DNA of 64,000 bases from an uncultured Bacteroidota bacterium (lineage in GTDB: Bacteria > Bacteroidota > Bacteroidia > Flavobacteriales > Flavobacteriaceae): contig CABZAE010000003.1 in assembly GCA_902523635.1 (NCBI GenBank), positions 62,001 through 126,000 on the forward strand, in the 5' to 3' direction. The first letter of the stretch is position 1; every line of letters begins with the position of its first letter. The position numbers were made by a program, and so were the translations under genes. The notes below the pieces were generated by a model that was not told the origin of the DNA, ran no database searches, and was given only the letters and a program-made list of their open reading frames with translations. Below, one piece after another: positions 34,380 to 43,497 of the stretch.

Positions 34380-34387
34380 TAATTTTG
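34380..34387 (+). promoter_or_regulatory. -7 element of tgt
   Basis: TAATTTTG matches TAnnTTTG exactly and ends nine bases before the tgt ATG at 34397. It overlaps the in-frame TTG at 34385, which argues against that TTG as start. The -33 position lacks TTTG. Confidence 0.45.
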
Positions 34388-34396
34388 ATACTGATT

Positions 34397-35527
34397 ATGA
34401 AATTCAAACTGAATTATATTGATAAAAACACAAATGCAAGGGCCTGTACTTTAATTACTAATCATGGTGAAATTAAAACACCAATTTTTATGCCCGTTGG
34501 TACTGCTGCTACCATCAAGGGTGTACATCAAAGAGACATTGTAACCGATATTGATCCTGATGTTATATTATCTAATACCTATCATTTGTACTTACGACCT
34601 GGTGAAAAGATCATTGAAAAAGCTGGGGGATTGCATAAATTTATGAATTGGGAGAGAAATATTTTAACGGATAGTGGCGGATATCAAGTCTATTCATTAT
34701 CAAATAATGTCAAAATTTCAGAGGGCGGAGTCGAATTTAAATCACATATTGATGGATCTAGTCATTTTTTTTCTCCAGAGAATGCAATAAAAATTCAGAA
34801 ATCAATTGGTGCTGACATTATTATGGCTTTTGATGAATGTCCCCCATACCCATGTGAATATGGGTACGTAAAAAAGTCAATGAATTTAACACATAGATGG
34901 CTTGAAAGATGTATCAAAGAGTTTAAAAACAGTGGATCAAAATATGATTACCAACAAACATTATTTCCGATAGTTCAAGGAGGTACATATAAAGATTTGA
35001 GGAAATGTTCAGCAGAATATATCTCAAACACCGAATGCGATGGTAATGCGATTGGTGGTCTTTCAGTAGGTGAACCAGCTGAAGAAATGTATGAAATGAC
35101 AGATTTGGTATGTAATATACTACCGAAAACTAAACCGAGATATCTTATGGGTGTTGGCACACCAATAAATCTTTTGGAGAACATAGCACTGGGTGTAGAT
35201 ATGTTTGATTGTGTTATGCCTTCAAGAAATGCAAGAAATGGAATGTTATTTACACTAGATGGAACAATTAATATAAAAAATAATAAGTGGAAAGAAGATT
35301 TTAGTTTAATTGATGAAAATAATCACTCCTTTGTCGATTCGTCATATTCAAAGGCTTATTTAAGACACTTATTTATTAGTAAAGAGGCACTTGGTAAACA
35401 AATTGCAACAATACATAACTTAGCATTTTACACTTGGCTAGTTAAAGAGGCCAGAAAAAATATAATTAATGGTTCTTTTGATGATTGGAAATCCAAAACT
35501 GTAAAAAGAATGAATAACAGATTATAA
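34397..35527 (+). CDS. tgt: tRNA-guanine transglycosylase without zinc cysteines
   Basis: Exchanges guanine for the queuosine precursor at position 34 of tRNAs with GUN anticodons. It has 376 residues from the ATG at 34397; an upstream TTG lies inside a promoter element. Catalytic regions are intact: LTDSGGYQVYSLS (Asp), AFDECPPYPC and LFPIVQGGTYKDLR, GGLSVGEP, and the second Asp in GVDMFDCVMPSRNARNG. The C-terminal zinc site is absent: the usual Cys-x-Cys-x2-Cys stretch reads DENNHSFVDSSYSKAYLRHL (306-325), with no Cys. It shares one base with the following lptF/G-like gene. Confidence 0.95.
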   Translation: MKFKLNYIDKNTNARACTLITNHGEIKTPIFMPVGTAATIKGVHQRDIVTDIDPDVILSNTYHLYLRPGEKIIEKAGGLHKFMNWERNILTDSGGYQVYSLSNNVKISEGGVEFKSHIDGSSHFFSPENAIKIQKSIGADIIMAFDECPPYPCEYGYVKKSMNLTHRWLERCIKEFKNSGSKYDYQQTLFPIVQGGTYKDLRKCSAEYISNTECDGNAIGGLSVGEPAEEMYEMTDLVCNILPKTKPRYLMGVGTPINLLENIALGVDMFDCVMPSRNARNGMLFTLDGTINIKNNKWKEDFSLIDENNHSFVDSSYSKAYLRHLFISKEALGKQIATIHNLAFYTWLVKEARKNIINGSFDDWKSKTVKRMNNRL

Positions 35528-36606
35528 TGTTTAAAATATTAGATCGATACATAATATGGAAATATTTAAAAACATTTTTTGTAATGTTTAGCCTTTTCAT
35601 TCCAATAGGAATTCTGGTTGATATCTCTGAAAAAATAGATAAGTTTAAAGAACACGACATTCCATTCAATCAAATATTTAATTATTATCTCGATTTTATT
35701 TGGTACTTTGGAAATACTTTATATCCATTATTTGTTTTTTTATCTGCCGTTTGGTTTACCTCAAAAATTGCTAATAATTCCGAAGTAAATGCTATACTGA
35801 GTTCAGGTATTTCGTTCTCAAGATATTTAAGACCCTTTTTCATTGCATCTGGACTTATTGCAGTTTTGGCTTTTTTCTCTGGAATGTTCATTGTTCCAGA
35901 AAAAAATAAAAGTTACAATGAATTTTCATACAAATATTTAAAAAAAAATAAGAAGTCAAGAATAACATCAAAAATATATAAACAAATCGGTGAAAATGAT
36001 TTCATATATGTTAGTAGTTTTAATCCAACAAGGCAACTGGCTTATGATTTCTCTTATGAGGTCTTTGAAGAAAATGACTTAAAAATGAAAATAAATGCCC
36101 GTAACATAAGATGGGTTGAGGAAGATAGTATTTTCAGATTAACTGATTATTTTAAGCGTCAATTTAACGGAACTGAACAATCAATAGTTTCAAAAACAAT
36201 TGTCGATACTATATTTCCTTTTAAAATAAATGAGTTGTCATCACTAAATTATATGGCAGAAACACAAAATTTTTTTGAGTTAAATAATTTTATTGAAGAA
36301 GAGAAAAAGAGTGGATCTCCACTTCTTAATAATCACTTATTAGTAAGACAAAAAAGATGGAGTTTACCAATTTCTACTTTTGTATTGACATTATTAGCTG
36401 TTTCATCATCATCATTCAAAAGAAGGCAAGGTATGGGTTTGAACTTAGCATTTGGAGTCATAATTGCATTTATTTTTGTTTTTTTTGACAAATTCTTCTC
36501 TGTCATGGTAATTAAATCTGGATTGTCACCATTATTTGGTGCCTGGTTTCCAAACATTTTATTTTTGGTTTTGGCTTTAATTTTTTTGAAATATGCTAGG
36601 CAATAA
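35527..36606 (+). CDS. LptF/LptG family permease
   Basis: A 359-residue inner-membrane protein of the YjgP/YjgQ family, which with LptB extracts lipopolysaccharide from the inner membrane toward the Lpt bridge. Three N-terminal helices (residues about 10-125) flank a periplasmic beta-jellyroll of about 170 residues, followed by three C-terminal helices after RQKRWSLPISTFVLTLLAV. The N-terminus LDRYIIWKYLKTFFVMF is typical. Whether it is LptF or LptG cannot be decided. It starts on the last base of tgt and overlaps the next gene by 14 bases. Confidence 0.93.
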   Translation: MFKILDRYIIWKYLKTFFVMFSLFIPIGILVDISEKIDKFKEHDIPFNQIFNYYLDFIWYFGNTLYPLFVFLSAVWFTSKIANNSEVNAILSSGISFSRYLRPFFIASGLIAVLAFFSGMFIVPEKNKSYNEFSYKYLKKNKKSRITSKIYKQIGENDFIYVSSFNPTRQLAYDFSYEVFEENDLKMKINARNIRWVEEDSIFRLTDYFKRQFNGTEQSIVSKTIVDTIFPFKINELSSLNYMAETQNFFELNNFIEEEKKSGSPLLNNHLLVRQKRWSLPISTFVLTLLAVSSSSFKRRQGMGLNLAFGVIIAFIFVFFDKFFSVMVIKSGLSPLFGAWFPNILFLVLALIFLKYARQ

Positions 36607-37468
36607 ATCTAAAAGTCTTTTACATTTTCACTTTATAGTTTTTATTTTTGGGTTTACTGCCATTTTAGGATCATTAATTTCGGTAAATTCTTACCAAATT
36701 GTTTGGTTCAGAGTTTTGATTGCAGCTCTTACAATAATTGTCGTTATTAAAATTTTAAAAAAAAGTATTCAAATCTCACTTTCACAACTGCTAATGCTAG
36801 TGTTTTGTGGTTTTTTAATTTCTCTTCACTGGGTTTTTTTCTTCAAAGCAATTAAAGTTTCTAATGTTTCTGTAACTCTTTCGATTTTATCTCTTGGAGC
36901 TTTTATTACATCCTTTTTAGAACCTTTTTTTTATAAAAAAAAAATTGTTAAGTATGAGGTTGTTTTTGGAATTATTGTTGCTGCAGGAACAATTATAGTT
37001 TTTAAAACACAATTACACTATTTGGAGGGAATAATTTATGCACTGATTGCAGTATTGTTTAGTGTTTTTTTTACTTTAATAAATGGTAAGATAATTAATT
37101 ATTTACCATCACTTACTATATCATTTTATGAACTATCTAGTGGTTTTTTTATAATATCATTCATTTTATTATTGAGAGGGGATTTTTCCAGTGAATTAAT
37201 CAAAATAACTCAAGATGATTTACTTTGGCTGTTGATTTTGGGAACTATATGCACAGCTTATGCTTTTGTCATTTCAGTTGATGTAATGAAGCATTTAAGC
37301 CCTTACACAATAATGATCTCGATTAACATGGAGCCCATTTATGGAATGTTATTAGCTTATTTGTTACTAGGTGATAATGAAAAAATGTCATCACTATTTT
37401 ATGTAGGGTTTTTTTTAATATTTTTTTCAGTATTAATGAATGGATATTTAAAACTTCGAGTAAAATAA
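36593..37468 (+). CDS. EamA/DMT family transporter
   Basis: A 291-residue drug/metabolite-superfamily protein with ten predicted helices in two EamA halves. The first half begins HFIVFIFGFTAILGSLISV, and a mid segment LHWVFFFKAIKVSNVSVTLSILSLGAFIT (about 79-107) and the second half's SPYTIMISINMEPIYGMLLAYLLLG (about 238-262) are typical. It probably exports or imports a small metabolite; the substrate is unknown. Its stop codon overlaps a TAATTTTG promoter element for accA. Confidence 0.9.
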   Translation: MLGNKSKSLLHFHFIVFIFGFTAILGSLISVNSYQIVWFRVLIAALTIIVVIKILKKSIQISLSQLLMLVFCGFLISLHWVFFFKAIKVSNVSVTLSILSLGAFITSFLEPFFYKKKIVKYEVVFGIIVAAGTIIVFKTQLHYLEGIIYALIAVLFSVFFTLINGKIINYLPSLTISFYELSSGFFIISFILLLRGDFSSELIKITQDDLLWLLILGTICTAYAFVISVDVMKHLSPYTIMISINMEPIYGMLLAYLLLGDNEKMSSLFYVGFFLIFFSVLMNGYLKLRVK

Positions 37469-37473
37469 TTTTG
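37466..37473 (+). promoter_or_regulatory. -7 element of accA
   Basis: TAATTTTG matches TAnnTTTG exactly, overlaps the TAA of the EamA gene and lies 36 bases before the accA ATG. No TTTG is found at -33, so support is partial. Confidence 0.4.
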
Positions 37474-37509
37474 CACTAAAATATCATATATTTATATAAA
37501 TTTATTTCG

Positions 37510-38463
37510 ATGGAGTACTTAGATTTTGAAGAACCTCTAAAAGAACTTGAAGATCAACTTAGAGAATGTAAGATAATTGGACATAAAAGTGATGTTGATG
37601 TCTCTGAAACCTGCAAAAAAATACAATTTAAAATTAAACAAACTAAAAAAGATATTTATAAAAATATAACTCCTTGGCAAAGGGTTCAATTATCCAGACA
37701 TCCATCGAGACCATACACTTTAGATTACATAGATGCACTTACGGATGGAACTTTCTTAGAACTTCATGGAGATCGAAATATAAAAGATGATAAAGCTATG
37801 ATTGGTGGATTGGGAAAAATAGGTGAACAGACATTTATGTTTATAGGACAACAGAAGGGCTACAATACTAAAACAAGACAATACAGAAATTTTGGAATGT
37901 CGAATCCAGAGGGCTATAGAAAGGCATTAAGGCTCATGAAATCAGCAGAAAAATTTAGTATTCCAATTTTGTGTTTAATAGATACTCCCGGTGCATATCC
38001 AGGACTCGAGGCAGAGGAAAGAGGTCAAGGTGAGGCAATTGCAAAAAATCTTTATGAAATGTTCAAATTAAAAACTCAAATAATGTGTATTGTAATTGGT
38101 GAAGGTGCATCTGGTGGAGCTCTTGGTATTGGTATTGGAGATCATGTAATGATGCTTGAAAATACTTGGTATTCTGTAATTTCACCCGAATCATGTTCAT
38201 CTATTCTCTGGAGAAGTTGGGATTACAAAGAAAGGGCTGCAGAAGCATTAAAATTAACACCTCAAGATATGAAAAAGAATAAGTTAATTGACAAGATTAT
38301 AAGTGAACCAATGGGTGGTGCCCACAGAAATAGAGTCAAGACATATGAAAATGTCAAAAATGCTATAATTAGTTCTTTTGATTCCCTCAAAAATATTAAA
38401 ATTGATAAACTTATAGATCTGAGATTAAAAAAGTTTACCTCAATGGGAGTCTACAGATCATGA
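37510..38463 (+). CDS. accA: Acetyl-CoA carboxylase carboxyltransferase subunit alpha
   Basis: Alpha subunit of the carboxyltransferase of acetyl-CoA carboxylase, which makes malonyl-CoA for fatty acid synthesis together with AccD, AccB and AccC (not in this window). Its 317 residues are normal. Signature segments are [59 protein letters not shown] and the oxyanion-type [15 protein letters not shown]. It appears to be a single-gene unit with its own promoter element. Confidence 0.97.
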   Translation: MEYLDFEEPLKELEDQLRECKIIGHKSDVDVSETCKKIQFKIKQTKKDIYKNITPWQRVQLSRHPSRPYTLDYIDALTDGTFLELHGDRNIKDDKAMIGGLGKIGEQTFMFIGQQKGYNTKTRQYRNFGMSNPEGYRKALRLMKSAEKFSIPILCLIDTPGAYPGLEAEERGQGEAIAKNLYEMFKLKTQIMCIVIGEGASGGALGIGIGDHVMMLENTWYSVISPESCSSILWRSWDYKERAAEALKLTPQDMKKNKLIDKIISEPMGGAHRNRVKTYENVKNAIISSFDSLKNIKIDKLIDLRLKKFTSMGVYRS

Positions 38464-38566
38464 TTTTTATGATATTAACATTTTTATTTTTTTGTTAACA
38501 TAATAATGTTCGTTTTAATATTTAATATTTAAATGAGTTTTATGTTTCTTTTACTAAGTTAGCCTA

Positions 38567-40084
38567 GTGGAAAGACCTAAGCCTATTTTTGAGAGTTCAA
38601 AAAAAAATACACCAATTGTTTCATTTGAAAGAGGAAAGATTCCCCCTCAGGCTATTGATCTTGAGGAAGTAGTACTTGGAGCAATGATGATTGACAAAAA
38701 AGGAGTTGATTCAGTTATTGACATACTACATCATGAAGTTTTTTACAAGGAATCACATCAGTTTATTTTTGAGAGCATTGTTAAGTTATTTGAGAATACT
38801 GAACCAATTGATATTTTAACCGTATCAGCTAAGCTTAAGACATTGGGAAAACTTGAAAAAGCTGGCGGTGACTATTACTTAGTTCAGCTAACTCAAAAAG
38901 TTTCATCTTCCGCTCATATTGAATATCATGCTCGAATAATTCTTCAAAAATACATTCAAAGGAGTTTAATACGAATTTCCTCTGAAATCATTGAAGATTC
39001 ATATGACGAAACAAAAGATGTTTTTAATCTTTTGGATACTGCAGAATCTAAACTTTACGATGTAACTCAAGGAAATATTAAAAAATCAACTGAAACTGCT
39101 CAAAGTCTTGTAATACAAGCAAAAAAAAAGATAGAAGAAATTTCAAATAAGGATGGTTTGAGTGGGATTCCCTCCGGTTTTCCGGAGCTTGATAAGCTTA
39201 CATCCGGATGGCAACCAAGTGATTTAGTAATAATAGCTGCAAGACCTGGAATGGGTAAAACTGCATTGACTCTTTCTATGGCCAGAAACATGTCTGTGTC
39301 AAAAAATATTCCAATTGCCTTTTTCTCTCTTGAGATGTCCTCAATTCAATTAATTACTAGACTTATATCATCCGAGACCGGATTATCATCTGAAAAACTT
39401 AGAACAGGTAATTTGGAAAAGTTTGAATGGGAGCAGTTGAATGTAAAAGTATCAGCTTTAGAGAATGCTCCATTATATATTGATGACACTCCGTCACTTT
39501 CAATTTTTGATCTAAGAGCAAAAGCCAGAAGATTGTCATCTCAATATGGAATAAAGCTTATTGTCATTGATTATTTACAACTAATGACTGCTAGTGTTAG
39601 TAATAAAAACGGTAACAGGGAACAAGAAATATCAACAATTTCTAGAAATTTGAAGGCTTTAGCAAAAGAATTAGATATTCCTGTGATTGCTTTATCTCAG
39701 CTTTCCAGAGCTGTTGAAACTAGGGGTGGAAGTAAAAGGCCAATTCTTTCCGATCTGAGAGAGTCTGGTGCGATTGAGCAAGATGCTGATATAGTTTCTT
39801 TTATATACAGACCAGAATATTACAAAATTGATGAATGGGATGATGAAGAAAGAACACCTTCAGCTGGCCAGGCTGAATTTATAGTTGCCAAACATAGAAA
39901 TGGTGGATTAGATAACATCAGACTTAAATTTGTTACTTCTTTAGGAAGGTTTGAAAATATTGAGGATTTTGATTCACCTTTTGAGTTTCAGTCAAAAATT
40001 AATATGGATGGTCCTAAAGTCAACCCCGATCAAGCCTTTGAAAGCGGTAACTACAGAGAAGATCAAGACGACTCTCCATTCTAA
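38567..40084 (+). CDS. dnaB: Replicative DNA helicase
   Basis: DnaB, the hexameric helicase at the replication fork. It has 505 residues and no intein. The N-terminal domain (LEEVVLGAMMIDKKGVDSVIDIL) is joined to a RecA-like motor with Walker A ARPGMGKTALTLSMARN at about 225-241, Walker B LIVIDYLQLM and the DNA-binding RESGAIEQDADIV. The start is GTG at 38567; a stop codon 12 bases upstream leaves no other choice. The likely loader DciA is encoded at 24224. It ends six bases from the convergent rplT gene. Confidence 0.97.
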   Translation: MERPKPIFESSKKNTPIVSFERGKIPPQAIDLEEVVLGAMMIDKKGVDSVIDILHHEVFYKESHQFIFESIVKLFENTEPIDILTVSAKLKTLGKLEKAGGDYYLVQLTQKVSSSAHIEYHARIILQKYIQRSLIRISSEIIEDSYDETKDVFNLLDTAESKLYDVTQGNIKKSTETAQSLVIQAKKKIEEISNKDGLSGIPSGFPELDKLTSGWQPSDLVIIAARPGMGKTALTLSMARNMSVSKNIPIAFFSLEMSSIQLITRLISSETGLSSEKLRTGNLEKFEWEQLNVKVSALENAPLYIDDTPSLSIFDLRAKARRLSSQYGIKLIVIDYLQLMTASVSNKNGNREQEISTISRNLKALAKELDIPVIALSQLSRAVETRGGSKRPILSDLRESGAIEQDADIVSFIYRPEYYKIDEWDDEERTPSAGQAEFIVAKHRNGGLDNIRLKFVTSLGRFENIEDFDSPFEFQSKINMDGPKVNPDQAFESGNYREDQDDSPF

Positions 40085-40090
40085 ATAGAA

Positions 40091-40435
40091 TTACTTAATA
40101 GTTTTGATAATTTGAGCAAAAGCTTCAGGGTTGTTCATTGCTAAATCAGCCAAAACTTTTCTGTTTAGTTCGATATTATTCTGTTTTAGTTTTGATATAA
40201 GTTCGGAGTATGTCAATCCATGCAATCTAGCAGCTGCGTTTATCCTTGTTATCCATAGAGATCTAAAATTTCTTTTTTTATTTCTTCTATCTCTATAGGC
40301 ATATGTTAATCCCTTTTCAACAGCATTCTTGGCTACAGTCCAAACGTTTTTTCTTCTCCCAAAATAACCCTTTGCTTGTTTGAGTATTTTTTTTCTTTTT
40401 TTCCTAGAGGCAACCGAATTTAGTGATCTTGGCAT
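40091..40435 (-). CDS. rplT: 50S ribosomal protein bL20
   Basis: Ribosomal protein bL20, 114 residues, essential for early 50S assembly. The long basic N-terminal helix ([20 protein letters not shown]) and the globular [39 protein letters not shown] segments are typical. It is the last gene of the thrS-infC-rpmI-rplT operon. A 78-base gap separates it from rpmI, unusually long here, and holds a possible hairpin that could be a control site. Confidence 0.98.
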   Translation of the reverse strand: MPRSLNSVASRKKRKKILKQAKGYFGRRKNVWTVAKNAVEKGLTYAYRDRRNKKRNFRSLWITRINAAARLHGLTYSELISKLKQNNIELNRKVLADLAMNNPEAFAQIIKTIK

Positions 40436-40456
40436 AATTTATATTTTTTGATTGAG

Positions 40457-40486
40457 GTGCTATTTCAAAATAGTCTTAATACCTTT
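40457..40486 (-). promoter_or_regulatory. Possible hairpin in rplT leader
   Basis: On the minus strand AGGT and ACCT flank an inner stem CTATT/AATAG with loop TTGA, so the two stems could stack around an internal loop. bL20 represses its own operon through RNA structures in other bacteria. Whether this hairpin binds bL20 is a guess from position. Confidence 0.3.
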
Positions 40487-40513
40487 TACCTGGTTTTCAT
40501 TATTAAAAATAAT

Positions 40514-40711
40514 TTACTTGAGACGTAATTGTTTTTTTACATTGTCTATGTCGTTATCATGAACCAAAGTAGAATGGGTTAATGCTAACTTTCTTTTTTT
40601 TGACTTTTTTGTCAAAATATGATTTTTGAAAGCATGCTTTCTTTTAATTTTTCCAGTGCCAGTAATTTTAAACCTTTTTTTTGCACTTGACTTTGTTTTC
40701 AGTTTAGGCAT
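40514..40711 (-). CDS. rpmI: 50S ribosomal protein bL35
   Basis: Ribosomal protein bL35, 65 residues. [20 protein letters not shown] and the basic [15 protein letters not shown] stretch are diagnostic. It lies three bases after infC in the thrS-infC-rpmI-rplT operon. Confidence 0.98.
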   Translation of the reverse strand: MPKLKTKSSAKKRFKITGTGKIKRKHAFKNHILTKKSKKRKLALTHSTLVHDNDIDNVKKQLRLK

Positions 40712-40714
40712 AAC

Positions 40715-41266
40715 TTATTTTTTTGGCGCAACAAACATAATCATTTTTTTTCCTTCCATTGTAGGTAAGGACTCAACTTTTCCATATTCCTCAAGTTCTT
40801 GAGCAAGTCTAAGAAGAAGAATTTGTCCTTTTTCTTTGAAAATTATGGATCTTCCCTTAAAAAAGACAAAAGCCTTAAGTTTTGCACCTTCTTTTAAAAA
40901 CTTGATTCCATGCTTTTTCTTGAACTCATAATCATGCTCGTCGGTGTTAGGACCGAACCTGATTTCTTTTACAATTACTTTAGATGATTTTGACTTAATA
41001 AGTTTTTCTCTTTTTTTCTGTTCGTAGAGGAATTTTTTGTACTCCATGGCTTTACAAACAGGGGGATTTGCTTTTGGAGATATTTCTACAAGGTCGAGCT
41101 CAAGTTTTTTTGCAATTTCAAGGGCTTTTGATATGGAATAAATATTCACATCTACATTATCACCAACTAACCGAACCTGGCTAGCTGTAATATCCTCATT
41201 GATTTTGTGAGGATTTTGTCTGATTATACGAGCAGGCTGTCTGCTTTTTTTTCTTCTTATTGCTAT
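40715..41266 (-). CDS. infC: Translation initiation factor IF-3 with AUA start
   Basis: IF-3, which keeps 30S and 50S subunits apart and rejects wrong start codons. The first in-frame ATG-type start (41149) would delete most of the N-domain. Reading upstream gives AIRRKKSRQPARIIRQNPHK and INEDITASQVRLVGDNVDVN, the normal N-domain, back to ATA at 41266. Two codons earlier is a stop, and no ATG, GTG or TTG lies between, so the start is probably AUA (183 residues). E. coli infC uses the rare AUU for autoregulation; AUA would serve the same purpose. It starts 14 bases after thrS. Confidence 0.93.
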   Translation of the reverse strand: MAIRRKKSRQPARIIRQNPHKINEDITASQVRLVGDNVDVNIYSISKALEIAKKLELDLVEISPKANPPVCKAMEYKKFLYEQKKREKLIKSKSSKVIVKEIRFGPNTDEHDYEFKKKHGIKFLKEGAKLKAFVFFKGRSIIFKEKGQILLLRLAQELEEYGKVESLPTMEGKKMIMFVAPKK

Positions 41267-41280
41267 AACTTAAAGTTTAA

Positions 41281-43224
41281 TTAATTAAAAACTGCCATGG
41301 AGTTATTTATTTGATCATTGAAAAAACTAGCTAGTTCATCTTCTGATTTTTTTCCAAAATTAACTCCACCGTGACCTCTGACAGGGTAAGAGAAATTTTC
41401 GACTTCTTGATCACCAACAATTATCATGAATGGTATTTTATTGATCTCACTGTCTCTTATTTTTTTACTGACTGTCTCATTTCTATCATCAACTCGAGCG
41501 CGAATTTCGTTATTTTCTAGTAATTTAAAAACTTTTTCACATTGTTTTTTGTGCTTATCTCCAACAGAAATGATTGAGACATGATTTGCAGTTAACCATA
41601 ATGGAAAATTTCCTGCTGTATGTTCAATTAAAATAGCGATAAATCTTTCTAAACTTCCAAAAGGAGCCCTATGAATCATAACAGGTCTCTTATTTTTATT
41701 GTTGTTATCCTTATAATTTAGATCAAATCTTTCAGGTAAATTATAATCAACTTGAATTGTTCCTAATTGCCACTCTCTACCAATGGCGTCCTGTACCATA
41801 AAATCAAGTTTCGGTCCATAAAATGCAGCCTCTCCTTCAACAATAGTAAAGTCCAGATTTTTTTCTTGTGCTGCATTTATTATTGCTTTTTCGGCATTTT
41901 CCCATGTTCCTTCATCACCTATATATTTTTCTGCATTTTTTTTATCTCTCAACGAAACTTGAGTAGTAAAATTTTTGAATCCCAGAGATGTAAAAACATA
42001 TAATACCAGATCAATTACACTTTTAAATTCATCATTAAGTTGTTCTTTAGTACAAAAGATGTGAGCATCATCTTGAGTGAAACCTCGCACTCTGGTTAAA
42101 CCGTGTAACTCTCCACTTTGCTCATATCTGTAGACTGTTCCAAATTCAGCATATCTAACAGGAAGATCTTTATAACTCCATTTTTTTGATTTATAAATTT
42201 CACAATGATGAGGGCAATTCATTGGTTTGAGAAGAAACTCTTCACCATCGCTGGGAGTAGAAATCGGTTTGAAACTGCATTCACCATATTTCGAATAATG
42301 CCCAGAAATTTCATATAACTCTTTATTTCCTATATGTGGAGATATAACTTGTTTGTATCCAGCAATTTTCTGTGCTTTTTTTAAAAAGTTTTCCAGTCTT
42401 TCCCTAAGCTCTGCTCCTTTAGGTAACCACATCGGAAGTCCTAAACCAACTTTATCAGAAAACGTGAATAACCCAAGTTGTTTACCAATTTTTCTATGAT
42501 CTCTTTTCTTTGCTTCTTCAATGAGATTTAAATATTCATTCAATTCTTTTTGTTTTGGAAATGAAATTCCATAAATTCTGGTCAGCTGTTTATTATCTTG
42601 ATTAGCCCTCCAATAGGCTCCAGCCACTTTTAGTAATTTCACAGCTTTAATCATTCCGGTATTAGGAATATGTCCTCCTTTACATAAATCTGAAAAAGAA
42701 TCATGATAACAAAATGTAATATCTCCGTCATTAAGATTTTCAATTAGTTCAACTTTGTATTCATTTTTTTGGTTTTTATAATGACTTAAGGCATCTTTTT
42801 TGGAGATATTTTTCAATTCAAATGAATGCTTTCCTTTACAAATCTCTATCATTCTTTTTTCAACTTTCTCGAAATCTTTCTCTGAGAAATTATTTTTTCC
42901 AAAATCTACATCATAATAAAAGCCATTATTTATAGGTGGCCCTAATGTAAGCTTTATATTGGGGTATAGTTCCTCTAAAGCTTGAGCTAAAACATGTGCT
43001 GAAGAATGCCAAAATGCTTTTTTACCTTCTTGATCATTCCATGTAAAAAATTTTATTTTTCCATTATTAGTGATTTCTGAATTCGTTTCAAGTATTTTCC
43101 CGTTATAATCAACTGAAATTACATTTCTAGCTAATCCATCACTTATAGTTCTCGCTATTTGAACTGGAGTTATACCATGCTCAAAAGATTTTGTTGAATT
43201 ATCTGGAAAACTAACTTTAATCAT
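41281..43224 (-). CDS. thrS: Threonyl-tRNA synthetase
   Basis: Class II threonyl-tRNA synthetase, 647 residues. Domains in order: TGS at about 1-62, the editing domain with FWHSSAHVLAQALEEL and CKGGHIPNTG, the catalytic core with zinc ligands (Cys in MNCPHHCEIY), motif 2 RYEQSGELHGLTRVRGFTQDD and motif 3 HRAPFGSLERFIAILIEH (about 510-530), then the anticodon-binding domain. It is the first gene of the thrS-infC-rpmI-rplT operon, with its own promoter 17 bases upstream. Confidence 0.97.
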   Translation of the reverse strand: MIKVSFPDNSTKSFEHGITPVQIARTISDGLARNVISVDYNGKILETNSEITNNGKIKFFTWNDQEGKKAFWHSSAHVLAQALEELYPNIKLTLGPPINNGFYYDVDFGKNNFSEKDFEKVEKRMIEICKGKHSFELKNISKKDALSHYKNQKNEYKVELIENLNDGDITFCYHDSFSDLCKGGHIPNTGMIKAVKLLKVAGAYWRANQDNKQLTRIYGISFPKQKELNEYLNLIEEAKKRDHRKIGKQLGLFTFSDKVGLGLPMWLPKGAELRERLENFLKKAQKIAGYKQVISPHIGNKELYEISGHYSKYGECSFKPISTPSDGEEFLLKPMNCPHHCEIYKSKKWSYKDLPVRYAEFGTVYRYEQSGELHGLTRVRGFTQDDAHIFCTKEQLNDEFKSVIDLVLYVFTSLGFKNFTTQVSLRDKKNAEKYIGDEGTWENAEKAIINAAQEKNLDFTIVEGEAAFYGPKLDFMVQDAIGREWQLGTIQVDYNLPERFDLNYKDNNNKNKRPVMIHRAPFGSLERFIAILIEHTAGNFPLWLTANHVSIISVGDKHKKQCEKVFKLLENNEIRARVDDRNETVSKKIRDSEINKIPFMIIVGDQEVENFSYPVRGHGGVNFGKKSEDELASFFNDQINNSMAVFN

Positions 43225-43241
43225 TTACTTAATAATTAAAA

Positions 43242-43272
43242 CAAATATATAATCATTAGCTTATTTGGCAAC
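43242..43272 (-). promoter_or_regulatory. Promoter of thrS-infC-rpmI-rplT
   Basis: On the minus strand GTTG (43269-43272), a 19-base spacer and TATATTTG (43242-43249) match the Bacteroidota promoter with one mismatch in the -33 element. The -7 element ends 17 bases before the thrS ATG. Confidence 0.6.
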
Positions 43273-43281
43273 CAAACTTAT

Positions 43282-43497
43282 TTATTTTTTAAAAATTGAA
43301 TCAACAATTTTTTTTAAACCTTTAACCCCATATAATAATGCGATAACACAGATTACTAAACTAATTGATAATATAATTTCAAACCAAGGATGATTTTGAT
43401 TTTTAAAAGACTGAAATAGCATTGTTGGTCCCAGAAACATAAAAAAAAAGGCTATCAAAATATTTTTTAACCCTTTTTTAAAAGTATTAAGATTCAT
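43282..43497 (-). CDS. DUF6095 family small membrane protein
   Basis: A 71-residue protein with two transmembrane helices (about 11-31 and 39-60) joined by a short QNHPWFE turn, and a Lys-rich tail. The pattern matches the flavobacterial DUF6095 family, of unknown function. It overlaps the 3' end of murQ by 11 bases, so the two are probably translated together. Confidence 0.85.
   Translation of the reverse strand: MNLNTFKKGLKNILIAFFFMFLGPTMLFQSFKNQNHPWFEIILSISLVICVIALLYGVKGLKKIVDSIFKK

Noticed and set aside
38464-38566. TTAACA/TGTTAA inverted repeat between accA and dnaB as a terminator
   Set aside because: Only six AT-rich pairs with a 12-base T-rich loop; too weak to call.
41150-41266. 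Possible frameshift or truncation at the start of infC
   Set aside because: The conserved N-domain is in the same frame as the rest, so a non-ATG start explains it without any break.
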